Positions 26,164-35,422 of a DNA stretch of 64,000 nt are shown one piece after another. The number at the start of each line of letters is the position of its first letter. The first letter of the stretch is position 1. A model generated the notes under the pieces. It made no database searches, was not told where the DNA came from, and was given only the letters and a program-made list of their open reading frames with translations. Made by a program: the position numbers and the translations under genes. This DNA comes from Deltaproteobacteria bacterium (GTDB lineage: Bacteria; Desulfobacterota_D; UBA1144; Nemesobacterales; UBA2774), in NCBI GenBank assembly GCA_029262275.1, contig JAJCZS010000037.1:62001-126000 (forward strand), given 5' to 3'.

Positions 26164-27990
26164 ATGGCAAAGATAAGGATTTTATCCGATAATGTGGTAT
26201 CCAAAATAGCTGCTGGAGAGATAGTAGAAAGACCTGCCTCCGTTGTAAAGGAGCTCGTTGAAAACTCAATTGACGCAGGCAGCAAATCTATAAAAATTGA
26301 ACTTGAATCTGGCGGCAAAAAGTTAATCCAAATATCCGATGATGGAGAGGGGATGAGCAGGGATGAAGCACTACTCTCCTTAGAGCGCCACGCTACAAGT
26401 AAGATTAAAGATATAAACGATTTGTTCTCTGTTAAGTCTCTTGGCTTTAGGGGTGAGGCAATACCTAGTATCACAAGTGTTTCACGGTTTAAAATTATAT
26501 CTAAAACAAGTGAAGATATAATTGGCACTGAGATATCCGGGGATGGCGGAAAGATTAGAAAGGTAGAAGAGGTAGGATGTCCTCCAGGGACCACAATCCA
26601 AGTGAAAAATCTCTTCTATAATACTCCCGTTAGGCTAAAGTTCATGAGAAAGATAGAAACTGAGCTTTCAAATGTTTTAGATATTGTTCAAAGGGAAGCA
26701 ATGTCAAGACCGGGAATCAGCTTCGAGGTTGTAAGTGGGGGAAGAACACTACTCAGCCTTTCCAAAAGAGATAAATTGTCTGACAGACTAGCTGATATAT
26801 TTCCTAAGGCTGAGCTACAAAGTATTTATGCTGAAGGTGAAGGAGTTGTGGTTTCAGGATTTATGAGTAGCCCTCTTGATACCAGATCTACTACACATAA
26901 ACTTTTTACTTATATCAACAATAGAGCAGTTAGGGATAAGTTCTTAACCCGTATAATAATCGACGCCTATGGGAAAATGCTTGAGAAAAGAAAATTTCCC
27001 CAAGGTGCCCTTTTTCTGCAAATCCCGGCCCCTGAGGTGGATGTGAACGTTCATCCTACTAAGAATGAAGTCAGGTTCAGAAACCAAAGGCTCATTGCGG
27101 ATTTGATTAGAACATCCATACTTGAAATGTTAAGAGAAGCTCCTTGGATAAAAAGTTACCAAGACAGGGGACATGACTTGTCCGGGGGCAATATAGAGCA
27201 GAGAAATATTGAGACAAATTATGAAAGAGCGCATAATTTTAATAGAAGCGAGAGAGTATTTGCGGAAGAAGTGGGGCATGTTGATGTTCCCACCGCTCAT
27301 GGTTCTCTTTCATTAGAGAATGAAATCGCGCGCCCCTCGCATGTAGATCAGGGGTACCCTAGATCTAATGATTCCAGCTCTGAAAGCCTTTTTGAGCAAG
27401 AGGGTTTTTACTCCAGCTTGAAAATAATAGGTCAGATTAGGGAATTATATATAGTTTGTGCTTCAGAGAACGCAATGGTTCTAATTGACCAGCATGCGGC
27501 GCATGAGAGAATAAACTATGAAAAGTTAAAAAGTGCTTATCTTGAGAAGAAAGCGCTTGAGATTCAGGAATTGCTAGTGCCCGAAGTTGTTGAGTTCCCG
27601 CCTTTTGAGGCGAGCTTGATCGAGAGACACCTTAATGATTTTGAGTCATTGGGGTTTAGGCTTGAGGAATTTGGCAAAGGCAGTTTCTTAATCAGATCTA
27701 CTCCTGCATTACTTAAGAACGCGGATTCTTCAGGGCTTTTAAAAGATGTAATCTCCGAAATTGCATCAGGCGGTAAAGAAGAAAGCATAAGTGAGAAGAT
27801 CGATCTAGTAATCGCCACTATGGCCTGTCATTCTTCCATCACAGCTAATTTTGAGCTTAATCCTCAAGAGATGAAGGCGCTGCTTTCTGAGCTTGACGAA
27901 ATGGAATTCCCTCATTCTTGCCCGCACGGAAGACCTGTTGCTCAAGAGCTTACTTATTATGATATAGAGAAAATGTTTAAAAGGACCTAG
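26164..27990 (+). CDS. mutL: DNA mismatch repair protein MutL with endonuclease motif
   Basis: MutL couples mismatch recognition by MutS to strand removal. The N-terminal GHKL ATPase of the 608-residue protein is complete: KIAAGEIVERPASVVKELVENSIDAGS, DDGEGM, RHATSKI, GFRGEA and NTPVR. The C-terminal domain carries the endonuclease motif DQHAAHERINYE and the metal-binding CPHGRP near the end, so this is a nicking MutL as in organisms lacking MutH. A variable linker spans about residues 325-410. It is followed by yacG six bases later. mutS is not in the window. Confidence 0.96.
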   Translation: MAKIRILSDNVVSKIAAGEIVERPASVVKELVENSIDAGSKSIKIELESGGKKLIQISDDGEGMSRDEALLSLERHATSKIKDINDLFSVKSLGFRGEAIPSITSVSRFKIISKTSEDIIGTEISGDGGKIRKVEEVGCPPGTTIQVKNLFYNTPVRLKFMRKIETELSNVLDIVQREAMSRPGISFEVVSGGRTLLSLSKRDKLSDRLADIFPKAELQSIYAEGEGVVVSGFMSSPLDTRSTTHKLFTYINNRAVRDKFLTRIIIDAYGKMLEKRKFPQGALFLQIPAPEVDVNVHPTKNEVRFRNQRLIADLIRTSILEMLREAPWIKSYQDRGHDLSGGNIEQRNIETNYERAHNFNRSERVFAEEVGHVDVPTAHGSLSLENEIARPSHVDQGYPRSNDSSSESLFEQEGFYSSLKIIGQIRELYIVCASENAMVLIDQHAAHERINYEKLKSAYLEKKALEIQELLVPEVVEFPPFEASLIERHLNDFESLGFRLEEFGKGSFLIRSTPALLKNADSSGLLKDVISEIASGGKEESISEKIDLVIATMACHSSITANFELNPQEMKALLSELDEMEFPHSCPHGRPVAQELTYYDIEKMFKRT

Positions 27991-27996
27991 ACTGTT

Positions 27997-28191
27997 ATGA
28001 GCTTAAAAGTTAAATGCCCTATGTGTAAGAAAGAAGTACTGTGGGATAATAATAAGTGGAGACCTTTTTGTTCAGAGAGGTGCAAAATGGTCGATTTAGG
28101 TGCTTGGGCTAAAGAAGATTATCGTGTTTCAGAAGATACGGATCGTGTTACAATAGATAATGGCAATTTTGATGACGAGGATAGTATTTAA
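27997..28191 (+). CDS. yacG: DNA gyrase inhibitor YacG (zinc-binding)
   Basis: The 64-residue zinc-finger protein has ligands Cys7, Cys10, Cys25 and Cys29 (CPMC, then PFCSERCK). The [24 protein letters not shown] segment is characteristic of YacG, which binds GyrB in E. coli. An acidic tail follows. It lies six bases after mutL, so the two are co-transcribed, and efp follows after 79 bases. Confidence 0.92.
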   Translation: MSLKVKCPMCKKEVLWDNNKWRPFCSERCKMVDLGAWAKEDYRVSEDTDRVTIDNGNFDDEDSI

Positions 28192-28270
28192 GATCGAAGA
28201 GGATATTATTTAAGATTACAGAGTAAAATACTGATTATTTATGCGCACGATTTAAGGAGGCAATTAGCTA

Positions 28271-28843
28271 ATGGGAGTTGTAGAGACAAATCAATTTCAC
28301 AAAGGTTTAAAAATCGAATACGATGGTGAGATATGGGAAATTATAGAATACAAGCACTCAAAAATGGCCCAAAGAAGCGCTGTCATGAAAACCAAGATAA
28401 AAAATATTGTCACAGGTGCTGTACAAGAAAAGAGCTTTAGATCTGGTGACTCTTTTAAAGTTCCTGATATGGACAGAAAGAATATGCAGTTTTTATATAA
28501 AGATGATATTGGGTTCCATTTTATGGATATGGAAACATATGATCAGTACGATTTATCAAAAGATCAGATGGGTGAGGCAGCTAATTACGTAAAAGAGCAG
28601 CAAGAAGTGAACATACTTTACTTTAATGACGAGCCCATGGGCGTTGAGTTGCCTACTGCAGTTGAGCTTACTGTTACCGAAACTGAGCCAGGAGTTAAAG
28701 GGGATACCGTCTCAGGGGGTAGCAAACCCGCGACCTTGGAGTCGGGAGCTACTATTCAGGTTCCATTATTTATTGATGTTGGCGATATATTAAGAGTCGA
28801 TACCAGAACGGGAGAGTATCTGGATAGACTTAAGAAGAAATAA
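28271..28843 (+). CDS. efp: Elongation factor P with non-canonical tip loop (Gln34)
   Basis: EF-P relieves ribosome stalling at polyproline. The 190-residue protein has the three expected beta domains and typical segments (FHKGLKIEYDGEIWEIIEY, TGAVQEKSF, PTAVELTVTETEPGVKGDT). Aligned without gaps to E. coli EF-P, the tip of domain I reads KMAQRS at residues 31-36 where E. coli has KPGKGQ. Position 34, which is normally a modified Lys or Arg, is therefore Gln, and the Pro-Gly pair is lost. An AAGGAGG precedes the ATG. No EF-P modification gene (epmA, earP, ymfI type) is in the window. Confidence 0.95.
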   Translation: MGVVETNQFHKGLKIEYDGEIWEIIEYKHSKMAQRSAVMKTKIKNIVTGAVQEKSFRSGDSFKVPDMDRKNMQFLYKDDIGFHFMDMETYDQYDLSKDQMGEAANYVKEQQEVNILYFNDEPMGVELPTAVELTVTETEPGVKGDTVSGGSKPATLESGATIQVPLFIDVGDILRVDTRTGEYLDRLKKK

Positions 28844-28936
28844 CTCCTACAAATACAATCATTGTTCTTTTTGTCTAGATGTTGGTGCCATTTATGATCC
28901 AAGAAAACATTTAGAGGCTAGAATTTAGTCATTTGT

Positions 28937-28966
28937 GTAACTTTTTCTGTAAATCACAGTTATTAA
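28937..28966 (+). promoter_or_regulatory. Possible ECF-type promoter of the sigma/anti-sigma operon
   Basis: GTAAC followed by a T-run at 28937-28946 resembles the AAC-containing -35 element of ECF sigma promoters. It lies about 50 bases before the sigma gene, where an autoregulated promoter would be expected. The -10 element is not clear. Confidence 0.3.
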
Positions 28967-28991
28967 TTAATAAAGCTGTTACGGCGTTCAT

Positions 28992-29564
28992 ATGGAAAGC
29001 GATATAGAGCTAATGCTGAGGACAAAGGATGGGGACGATGGCGCATTTAGCGAGCTTATGAATAGGCATTATAAGGGCGTGTTGAATTATATATACAGGT
29101 TTACGAATTTAAGGGAAAATTCAGAAGATCTTGCTCAGGAGGTATTTTTAAGAGTGTACCGGTCAGCAAGTAAGTATAGACCAGAGGCCAAATTTACTAC
29201 ATGGCTTTATAAAATTGCTACCAATGTAAGCCTGACGTATGTAAAAAAAAAGAATACTAATATAAGTTTAGATGAAATGACTGAAAACATTGGGGAATAT
29301 GAGGATTCAGATGTTGAAATATCAGATGACATAATTTATAGAAAAGAAATGAGAAATGTAATATTCAGTGCAATGGAAACTTTGCCCGAAAGAGAAAAAA
29401 TTGCTATTATGCTATGTAAATATGAGGGCCTTTCTTATGAAGAAACGGCGGATGTCCTTGAATGTACAGTAGGTGCTGTTAAGGCATATGTTCACAGGGG
29501 AAGAATGAAGCTTGTGGATAAACTCAAACCATATTTGATGGAGGAAGGAAAATATGGAATGTAG
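28992..29564 (+). CDS. ECF-family RNA polymerase sigma factor (RpoE-like)
   Basis: The 190-residue sigma factor has region 2 (FSELMNRHYKGVLNYIYRFT, LAQEVFLRVYRSASKY, KFTTWLYKIATN) and region 4 (LPEREKIAIMLCKYEGLSYEETADVLECTVGAVKAYVHRGRMKL). These are separated by an acidic linker. It overlaps the downstream anti-sigma gene by 11 bases, and a Spy/CpxP-like gene follows, so it probably responds to envelope or metal stress through those two proteins. Confidence 0.94.
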   Translation: MESDIELMLRTKDGDDGAFSELMNRHYKGVLNYIYRFTNLRENSEDLAQEVFLRVYRSASKYRPEAKFTTWLYKIATNVSLTYVKKKNTNISLDEMTENIGEYEDSDVEISDDIIYRKEMRNVIFSAMETLPEREKIAIMLCKYEGLSYEETADVLECTVGAVKAYVHRGRMKLVDKLKPYLMEEGKYGM

Positions 29565-30048
29565 AGAAATTAAAGAGACTCTTATAGAATACACATTGGG
29601 TGATTTAAGCCATGTTGAAAAAGCAAATATAGAGAGCCACTTGGATGGCTGTATAGAGTGTAGGGGTTTCGTATCTGAGTCAAAAGGGCTCTGGAGCCTA
29701 TTAGAGACTTGGGATGAAGTAGAGCCTAGTGGTGATTTTATATCTAACTTCTGGGATAATGTTGAAGAAACTAAGGCTAGCCCGGGATTCTTAAATTGGA
29801 TACAAAATCTAAAGCCAAACTGGACATTAGCAGGAGCAATGGCTTCCATTTTCTTAGTTAGCATCATTACCTTTGGTGCTTTTAGTCCGGATACAAGGAA
29901 CAGCATTTTCATGAGTGCTGATGAGCGAGATGAATTAATATTGATAGAGCTAGACAACGCTATATCTAGAGAAACGGCGGATGTGCTTTCAATCTATGGG
30001 CCATGGGACGGTGGCTCGGAGATAAATGGTAACGGAGGCTTTAATTGA
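29554..30048 (+). CDS. Anti-sigma factor with N-terminal zinc finger
   Basis: This membrane-anchored anti-sigma factor of 164 residues has a zf-HC2/ZAS-type motif with His29, Cys33 and Cys36 (SHLDGCIEC) plus Cys3. A cytoplasmic linker and a single transmembrane helix at about 92-113 (WTLAGAMASIFLVSIITFGAF) follow, then a periplasmic tail of about 50 residues. It overlaps the sigma gene by 11 bases and the next gene by four, so all three are translationally coupled. It should hold the sigma factor at the membrane until a periplasmic signal arrives. Confidence 0.88.
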   Translation: MECREIKETLIEYTLGDLSHVEKANIESHLDGCIECRGFVSESKGLWSLLETWDEVEPSGDFISNFWDNVEETKASPGFLNWIQNLKPNWTLAGAMASIFLVSIITFGAFSPDTRNSIFMSADERDELILIELDNAISRETADVLSIYGPWDGGSEINGNGGFN

Positions 30049-30461
30049 GAATATCGGTTTTGTTTTTTGTTTTCTTAATTATTTTTACTTTAAACGCAAG
30101 CGCAATGCTTGGCTCTAAGGGCAATTACAAGTGGTGGAAAGATCCTCAAATTGTTACTAAACTTGATCTGAATACCCAACAGGTAAACACTATAGACGGT
30201 ATTTTTAAATCTTATAAAAAAACATTCATTAATTATAAAAAGCAGCTTAGATACCAAGAGGTAGAATTGAAAAAAGAGCTGCAAAATCCCAAAGCAAAAA
30301 AAGAGAATGTTCTACAACTAATTGATGGGATTGAAGATACTAAAGCCGCCTATACTAGAACAAAGGTAGAGATGTATCTAAAGGTAAAAGATGTACTAAC
30401 ACCTCAACAACAAAGCACTCTTCACCAGATTAAGCTCCGTTTTAGACCTTACCATAGATAG
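30045..30461 (+). CDS. Spy/CpxP-like periplasmic protein
   Basis: The 138-residue exported protein has a signal peptide ending near NASA. Its helical mature part carries a Spy/CpxP/heavy-metal-sensor-like pattern (WWKDPQIVTKLDLNTQQVNTID, then LTPQQQSTLHQIKLRF). The TTG start at 30045 overlaps the anti-sigma stop as TTGA and has GGAGG six bases upstream, which supports it over later starts. By position it is the periplasmic sensor or effector of the ECF system, comparable to CnrX/ZraP-type proteins. It has few metal-binding side chains, so chaperone or stress sensing is also possible. Confidence 0.8.
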   Translation: MRISVLFFVFLIIFTLNASAMLGSKGNYKWWKDPQIVTKLDLNTQQVNTIDGIFKSYKKTFINYKKQLRYQEVELKKELQNPKAKKENVLQLIDGIEDTKAAYTRTKVEMYLKVKDVLTPQQQSTLHQIKLRFRPYHR

Positions 30462-30551
30462 TAAGCAGTTCTCTGTAATACCTTATTATATCTTTGAATG
30501 TTTATTCCTGATCTTTTTATTAACTAAAAGTTGTTAGATTATAATAATTAC

Positions 30552-30675
30552 GATGAATTAGAGCTAAAGAGTTTTATTGATATTGAGGTAAGTGCATGTA
30601 TTCTTCTCCTTGCTCTATGCACTAAAATTGGGTAGTATCTCTTTGACGAAAAGCGGGTTAAACCCGCTTTTTTTA
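30552..30675 (+). ncRNA. Candidate small RNA or leader RNA upstream of rimP
   Basis: A TATAAT hexamer at 30540-30545 would start a transcript of about 125 bases ending at a strong intrinsic terminator. Between them, AGTGCAT (30591-30597) and ATGCACT (30617-30623) form a perfect 7-bp stem. Its 19-base loop contains CTCCTT (30606-30611), complementary to Shine-Dalgarno sequences. No open reading frame is apparent. The -35 element is weak. It could be an independent small RNA or an attenuator of the rimP-nusA operon. Confidence 0.35.
30649..30675 (+). terminator. Strong intrinsic terminator before rimP
   Basis: AAAAGCGGGTT pairs with AACCCGCTTTT and is followed by a T-run. It lies 188 bases after the Spy-like gene and 77 before rimP. 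Confidence 0.85.
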
Positions 30676-30752
30676 ATTTTTAAGGGTATTAACCGCTATT
30701 AAGCGTTTTTAACTGCTAATATGGTTTATTAATATCCAGAAGGTTATTTTTC

Positions 30753-31220
30753 ATGAACGTAACTGAGCAAAATATAATATCTAATATTAAAGAGTTGTTA
30801 GAACCAATATTATATGAAAAGAACCTTGAGTTGTTTGATATAGAATATAAAGGATCGAGCCATAAGGGAGTCCTGAGAGTTTATATAGATAAAGAAGAGG
30901 GTGTAACAATAAGTGATTGTACTCAAATAAGCAGAGAGCTTGGTCCTCTTTTAGATGTTCATGAGGTTATTCCTGGCTCATATACACTTGAGATCTCTTC
31001 CCCTGGACTTACAAGGGCTCTAAAGAAGCCAAGTGATTATATAAGATTCAAAGGCAAAACTGTGAAAATTAAGACAATAGAAGAAATAGATGATAGAGAC
31101 GTCTTTCAAGGGAAGCTTGTAGACTTTATAGATGAAACAGTATCTCTTGAGACTAAAGGGACTAATTATTTGATTCCCTTCAGTAAAATAGAAAAGGCAA
31201 ACCTGGAATTGGATTTCTAG
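30753..31220 (+). CDS. rimP: Ribosome maturation factor RimP
   Basis: RimP assists 30S subunit assembly. The 155-residue protein shows the family order: LELFDIEYKGSSHKGVLRVYID, VTISDCTQISRELGPLLD, and the hallmark YTLEISSPGLTRALKKPSDYIRFKGK. It begins the long rimP-nusA-infB superoperon; nusA follows after 13 bases. Confidence 0.95.
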   Translation: MNVTEQNIISNIKELLEPILYEKNLELFDIEYKGSSHKGVLRVYIDKEEGVTISDCTQISRELGPLLDVHEVIPGSYTLEISSPGLTRALKKPSDYIRFKGKTVKIKTIEEIDDRDVFQGKLVDFIDETVSLETKGTNYLIPFSKIEKANLELDF

Positions 31221-31233
31221 AGGGAGATTTGCA

Positions 31234-32586
31234 ATGTCAGAACTAACCGAATTAACTCGTGTAATGGATTCTGTCTGTAAAGACAAGGGTATTAAAAGAG
31301 AAGAGATTGTTGACGCGGTTGAAGAGGCCGTATTATCAGCAGCACAAAAATTATTCCGAATGCAGGATATGGATAAAGAGCTTGAAGTTCATTTCAATGA
31401 AGACGATGGCGACGTAGAGTTATTTGAGTTTAAGACTGTCGTAGAAGATATTGAAGATCCTGAGATGGAAATTAATGAAGAGGAAGCGCTAACTCTTGAT
31501 CCAGAAGCCGAGCTTGGTGATCAGATTGGTGTTAAAATTAACCCTGATTTTACTAGAATTGCCATACAAAATGCTAAACAGAGAATACTCCAAAGTATAA
31601 AAGAGGCGGAAGGAAAGGTCATTTATGAGGAATTTAAAAACCGCAAAGGGGAGCTTATTAGCGGAATAGTAAGAAGGGTTGAAAGAAGAAATATTATTGT
31701 AGACCTAGGAAAGACAGAAGCCTACCTTCCTCCTGAACAACAGGTGCAGAGAGAGTATTATAAGCCTAAGGAGCGAATGAGGGCTATATTGGTTGATATT
31801 AAGGAAACAAAACGCGGGCCGCAGTTAATATTGTCCCGTTCTCATAAAGACTTTGTAAAGAAACTATTTGAATCTGAAGTGCCAGAAATAGGTGAGCAAA
31901 TTGTAGAAATTCAAGCTATCTCCCGAGATCCTGGAGGCCGCACAAAAATTGCTGTTTCATCAAACGATCAGGATGTTGATCCAGTTGGTGCATGTGTTGG
32001 AATGAGAGGGGCTAGAGTTCAAAATGTGATTCAAGAGCTAAGAGGGGAAAAAATTGATATAGTGCCGTGGTCTCCTGATCATGCAAGATTTGCTTGTAAC
32101 GCACTATCTCCTGCAGAGGTTAGTAAGGTCATCATTGATGATGAAAATAAGTCAATGGAGATTATAGTGGATGATGATCAATTATCCTTGGCGATAGGCC
32201 GCAGGGGTCAGAATGTAAGGCTTGCGTCTCAGTTAACTGAATGGCGTATTGATATTAAGACAGATTCTCAGATGAAACGTGAACAACAGGATGTTGTCTC
32301 TTTGTTAATGTCGCTTCCTAATGTTAAAGAGGTGACTGCTAATCTATTGTATGGTGATGGTTATCATAAATTAGAGGATGTCGCTTTTTCTGACTCAGAA
32401 AGTCTTGTAAAGTCAGGTGGCTTAAAAGACGAAGAAGAAGCCCAGAGATTACAAACTGCAGCAAGAATTGCACTTAAAGATAAATTGGATCAAATGACAG
32501 AGCCTGGCGAGGTTGCCGAGGAATCTATACTTGAAGTGAAACAGGAACCTGAACCGAAAGCAGAAAATGTGGCTGAACAAGAGTAA
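31234..32586 (+). CDS. nusA: Transcription termination/antitermination factor NusA
   Basis: NusA modulates RNA polymerase pausing and termination. The 450-residue protein has the N-terminal polymerase-binding domain (1-125), an S1 domain (about 135-200, GELISGIVRRVERRNIIVDLG), and two KH domains (DPVGACVGMRGARVQNVIQELRGEKID; LAIGRRGQNVRLASQLTEW). A helical C-terminal region ends in an acidic tail. GGGAG precedes the ATG. The usual ylxR gene does not follow; 175 non-coding bases precede infB instead. Confidence 0.97.
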   Translation: MSELTELTRVMDSVCKDKGIKREEIVDAVEEAVLSAAQKLFRMQDMDKELEVHFNEDDGDVELFEFKTVVEDIEDPEMEINEEEALTLDPEAELGDQIGVKINPDFTRIAIQNAKQRILQSIKEAEGKVIYEEFKNRKGELISGIVRRVERRNIIVDLGKTEAYLPPEQQVQREYYKPKERMRAILVDIKETKRGPQLILSRSHKDFVKKLFESEVPEIGEQIVEIQAISRDPGGRTKIAVSSNDQDVDPVGACVGMRGARVQNVIQELRGEKIDIVPWSPDHARFACNALSPAEVSKVIIDDENKSMEIIVDDDQLSLAIGRRGQNVRLASQLTEWRIDIKTDSQMKREQQDVVSLLMSLPNVKEVTANLLYGDGYHKLEDVAFSDSESLVKSGGLKDEEEAQRLQTAARIALKDKLDQMTEPGEVAEESILEVKQEPEPKAENVAEQE

Positions 32587-32776
32587 ATATTAAATTTTCT
32601 TAGAATTTGTCTAACAAAATGATTGAGTTGATTTAGGTTCCATAAAATTAAGTTCATTTAAGGTACATTAACAAAGCTCTCTTTTGCATAGTTTACTAAA
32701 CTTTGGTACCCTTCATTAGATAAGCTCAAAGATTAAAATAAAATATTAATACCTAGTAGTAATGGATGTGTTAAAT

Positions 32777-35413
32777 ATGTCTAGTATAAGAGTCTATGAA
32801 CTATCGCGTGATTTAGATAAGCCTAGCAAGGAAGTTTTAAATGTTGCTAAAGGTTTAGGTATATCTGTTAAGAGTCATGCCAGTTCAATTTCTGCCGAAG
32901 AAGCGAAGAAAATTATAGATAAAATTGGCTCTCCTGGGTCAGCAGAATCTAAGAAAAAAGAGGCTGCTGTTGAGGAGAAAGAAAAGGTGAGAGTCTTTCG
33001 TTCTGAAAGTGGGGCTGAAGTTGTTGAGAGAAGAAAGGGAGCCCGAGTTGTATTACGTAGAAAAAAGAAGTCGGCAGAGCCAGAAGAAGTTCTCGAAACC
33101 GCAGAGCCTGAAGTTATAGAAACACCGGCAGTCGTCGATGAGCATGTGGAAGATGGGGCCAAAGCAGTAGAGCTCAGTGAGTCTGAAGAAGCAATTCAAG
33201 CCAAGGGATCCGACTCAAGTACCGAAGCAACTCAAGAAATTAGCCAAGAATCTGAGGAAGAACCCTTAGAAGCTCAAGACTCTGAAGAAACTGTAGAGAA
33301 CAAAACCCAACAATCAACACCTGAAATAGATAAAAAACCTAAAGCTGCTACAGAAGAGCCTGAGAAGAAGTTTAAGAAAAAGAGTAAAAAGGTTAAACCT
33401 AAACGCGAAGAAATAATAGATGAAGACACACTTGAAGAATTAAGGAAAGCCTTCAGAGCCAAGCTTCCTGGTAAAAGAAGGGAGTATCTTGTTGAAGGTG
33501 GTGCTAGCAGATCCAGACCTAGACCATCTAACAGTGGTGGATACAGGGGCAAGGGGTCTGACAACAGAGGTTCTAGAGATGACTCCAGATATGCCAAATC
33601 TCAAGCTGGGGCTAGTGATATGTCCACTGATGTTTTCCCATTTCCAGCAAAGGCATCAAAGCGTGCTATAAAGATCGGCGAGTCAATCAATGTTGGCGAA
33701 TTAGCCAAGTTGATGAGTGTTAAGGCCGGGGAATTAATAAGAAAACTAATTTCTCTAGGTGTTAGTGCTACTATCAATCAAACTGTAGACCATGAAACAG
33801 CTGTACTTTTGGCTGAAGAATTCGAATATGAAGTTATTGTTGATATATTTGAGGAAGAAGACTTACTACTTGAAACTGAAGATAATGACACCGAAGCCAA
33901 TATGTCCACACGACCACCAGTTGTAACTGTAATGGGTCATGTAGATCATGGAAAAACTACTTTGCTCGATACCATAAGAAAGGCAAATGTAGTGGATGGA
34001 GAGGCTGGTGGAATTACTCAGCATATAGGTGCATATTCTGTAGATGTTAATGGTAGAAAGGTTGCATTTGTAGATACTCCGGGACATGAAGCTTTTACCG
34101 CAATGAGGGCTCGTGGTGCAAAAGTTACGGATGTTGTGATTCTTGTGGTTGCTGCGGATGATGGAGTTATGCCTCAGACAGTAGAGGCTGTAAACCATGC
34201 TAAGGCTGCGGAAGTTCCTATAATAGTAGCTGTTAACAAAATAGATAAACCCGACGCTGAACCTGAAAAAATTAAACGTGAGCTATCAGAAATCGGTCTC
34301 CTTGCTGAAGATTGGGGAGGCGATACGTTATTTACAGAGGTATCAGCTAAGCAAAATACCGGCATTAAGGAATTACTTGAACTCATATTATTGCAAGCAG
34401 ATGTGCTTGAGCTAAAAGCCGATACCAACAAGAGAGCCAACGGGTTTGTAATTGAGGCAGTTTTAGACAAGGGCAGAGGCCCAGTTGCTACTGTGATTGT
34501 TAATGAAGGAACCTTGAGGGTTGGAGATACAGTGGTTGCTGGTACAACCTATGGTAAAGTCAGGGCCCTTTTAGACGATAGAGGTGGTAGGGTTCAAGAG
34601 GCAGGCCCCGCAGTTCCAGTTGAAATAATGGGACTCTCTGGGGTTGCTCAAGCAGGAGAGCGTTTCTATGCTGTAAAAGATGAGAAAACAGCCAAAGATG
34701 TAATAGGACATAGAGAAACGAAGCAAAGAGAGACTCTGGCTGCCAAAGTAAGGAAACCATCATTAGAGAATCTATTTGAGACACTAGAGGAAGAAGAAGC
34801 CAAAGAGCTCGCTATAATCATCAAAGCAGACACTCAGGGTTCAGTTGAAGCAGTTAGAGAGTCCATAACTAAACTTAGCACAGAGAAATGTCAGGTTAAG
34901 GTAGTACATACAGGGGTTGGAGGCATTAACGAAACAGATGTGATATTGGCCAGTGCTTCAAATGCGATTATTGTAGGATTTAATGTCAGACCTGATGTAA
35001 AGGCTTTAGAGATCGCAGATAGAGAGGGCATTTCATTTGAACTTCATACTATAATATACAATCTTATTGATAGAGTCAGAGGAGCCATGGAAGGGTTATT
35101 GGATCCGATAGTCAAAGAGAAGATTATGGGTCACGCAGAAATTAGAGAGACCTTTAATATTTCTAGGATTGGAACTATAGCAGGGTGTTTTGTAAATGAT
35201 GGTAAAGTTGTGAGAGATAACAATGTGAGAGTTTTGAGGGATGGCGTAATCGTTTTTGATGGTCTTCTATCATCTCTTAAACGTTTCAAAGACGATGCCA
35301 AGGAAGTTAACGCGGGATATGAATGTGGTATAACAATTGAAAGGTTCAACGATCTTAAAGTTGGGGATACTTTCGAGTTTTACACTCATGAGGAATTTAA
35401 GCAAGAGCTTTGA
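32777..35413 (+). CDS. infB: Translation initiation factor IF-2
   Basis: IF-2 places initiator tRNA on the ribosome. The protein of about 878 residues starts with the IF2_N fold ([20 protein letters not shown]). A long low-complexity charged linker and a second IF2_N domain ([21 protein letters not shown]) follow. The GTPase domain has [27 protein letters not shown] and NKIDKPDA, and domains II-IV follow it. I prefer ATG 32777 because homologues begin at this Ser-Ile-Arg-Val sequence. ATG 32762 would add five residues, and neither start has a strong ribosome-binding site. DUF503 and rbfA follow closely. Confidence 0.96.
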   Translation: MSSIRVYELSRDLDKPSKEVLNVAKGLGISVKSHASSISAEEAKKIIDKIGSPGSAESKKKEAAVEEKEKVRVFRSESGAEVVERRKGARVVLRRKKKSAEPEEVLETAEPEVIETPAVVDEHVEDGAKAVELSESEEAIQAKGSDSSTEATQEISQESEEEPLEAQDSEETVENKTQQSTPEIDKKPKAATEEPEKKFKKKSKKVKPKREEIIDEDTLEELRKAFRAKLPGKRREYLVEGGASRSRPRPSNSGGYRGKGSDNRGSRDDSRYAKSQAGASDMSTDVFPFPAKASKRAIKIGESINVGELAKLMSVKAGELIRKLISLGVSATINQTVDHETAVLLAEEFEYEVIVDIFEEEDLLLETEDNDTEANMSTRPPVVTVMGHVDHGKTTLLDTIRKANVVDGEAGGITQHIGAYSVDVNGRKVAFVDTPGHEAFTAMRARGAKVTDVVILVVAADDGVMPQTVEAVNHAKAAEVPIIVAVNKIDKPDAEPEKIKRELSEIGLLAEDWGGDTLFTEVSAKQNTGIKELLELILLQADVLELKADTNKRANGFVIEAVLDKGRGPVATVIVNEGTLRVGDTVVAGTTYGKVRALLDDRGGRVQEAGPAVPVEIMGLSGVAQAGERFYAVKDEKTAKDVIGHRETKQRETLAAKVRKPSLENLFETLEEEEAKELAIIIKADTQGSVEAVRESITKLSTEKCQVKVVHTGVGGINETDVILASASNAIIVGFNVRPDVKALEIADREGISFELHTIIYNLIDRVRGAMEGLLDPIVKEKIMGHAEIRETFNISRIGTIAGCFVNDGKVVRDNNVRVLRDGVIVFDGLLSSLKRFKDDAKEVNAGYECGITIERFNDLKVGDTFEFYTHEEFKQEL

Positions 35414-35422
35414 TAGTGACAA

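Noticed and set aside
26043-26594. 183-codon minus-strand frame over the start of mutL
   Set aside because: It lies antisense to the conserved GHKL motifs of mutL, has Ser/Leu/Pro-rich composition typical of antisense frames and no recognisable family.
29412-29957. 181-codon minus-strand frame over the sigma/anti-sigma pair
   Set aside because: It is fully covered by the coupled plus-strand genes, which carry clear sigma and zinc-finger motifs.
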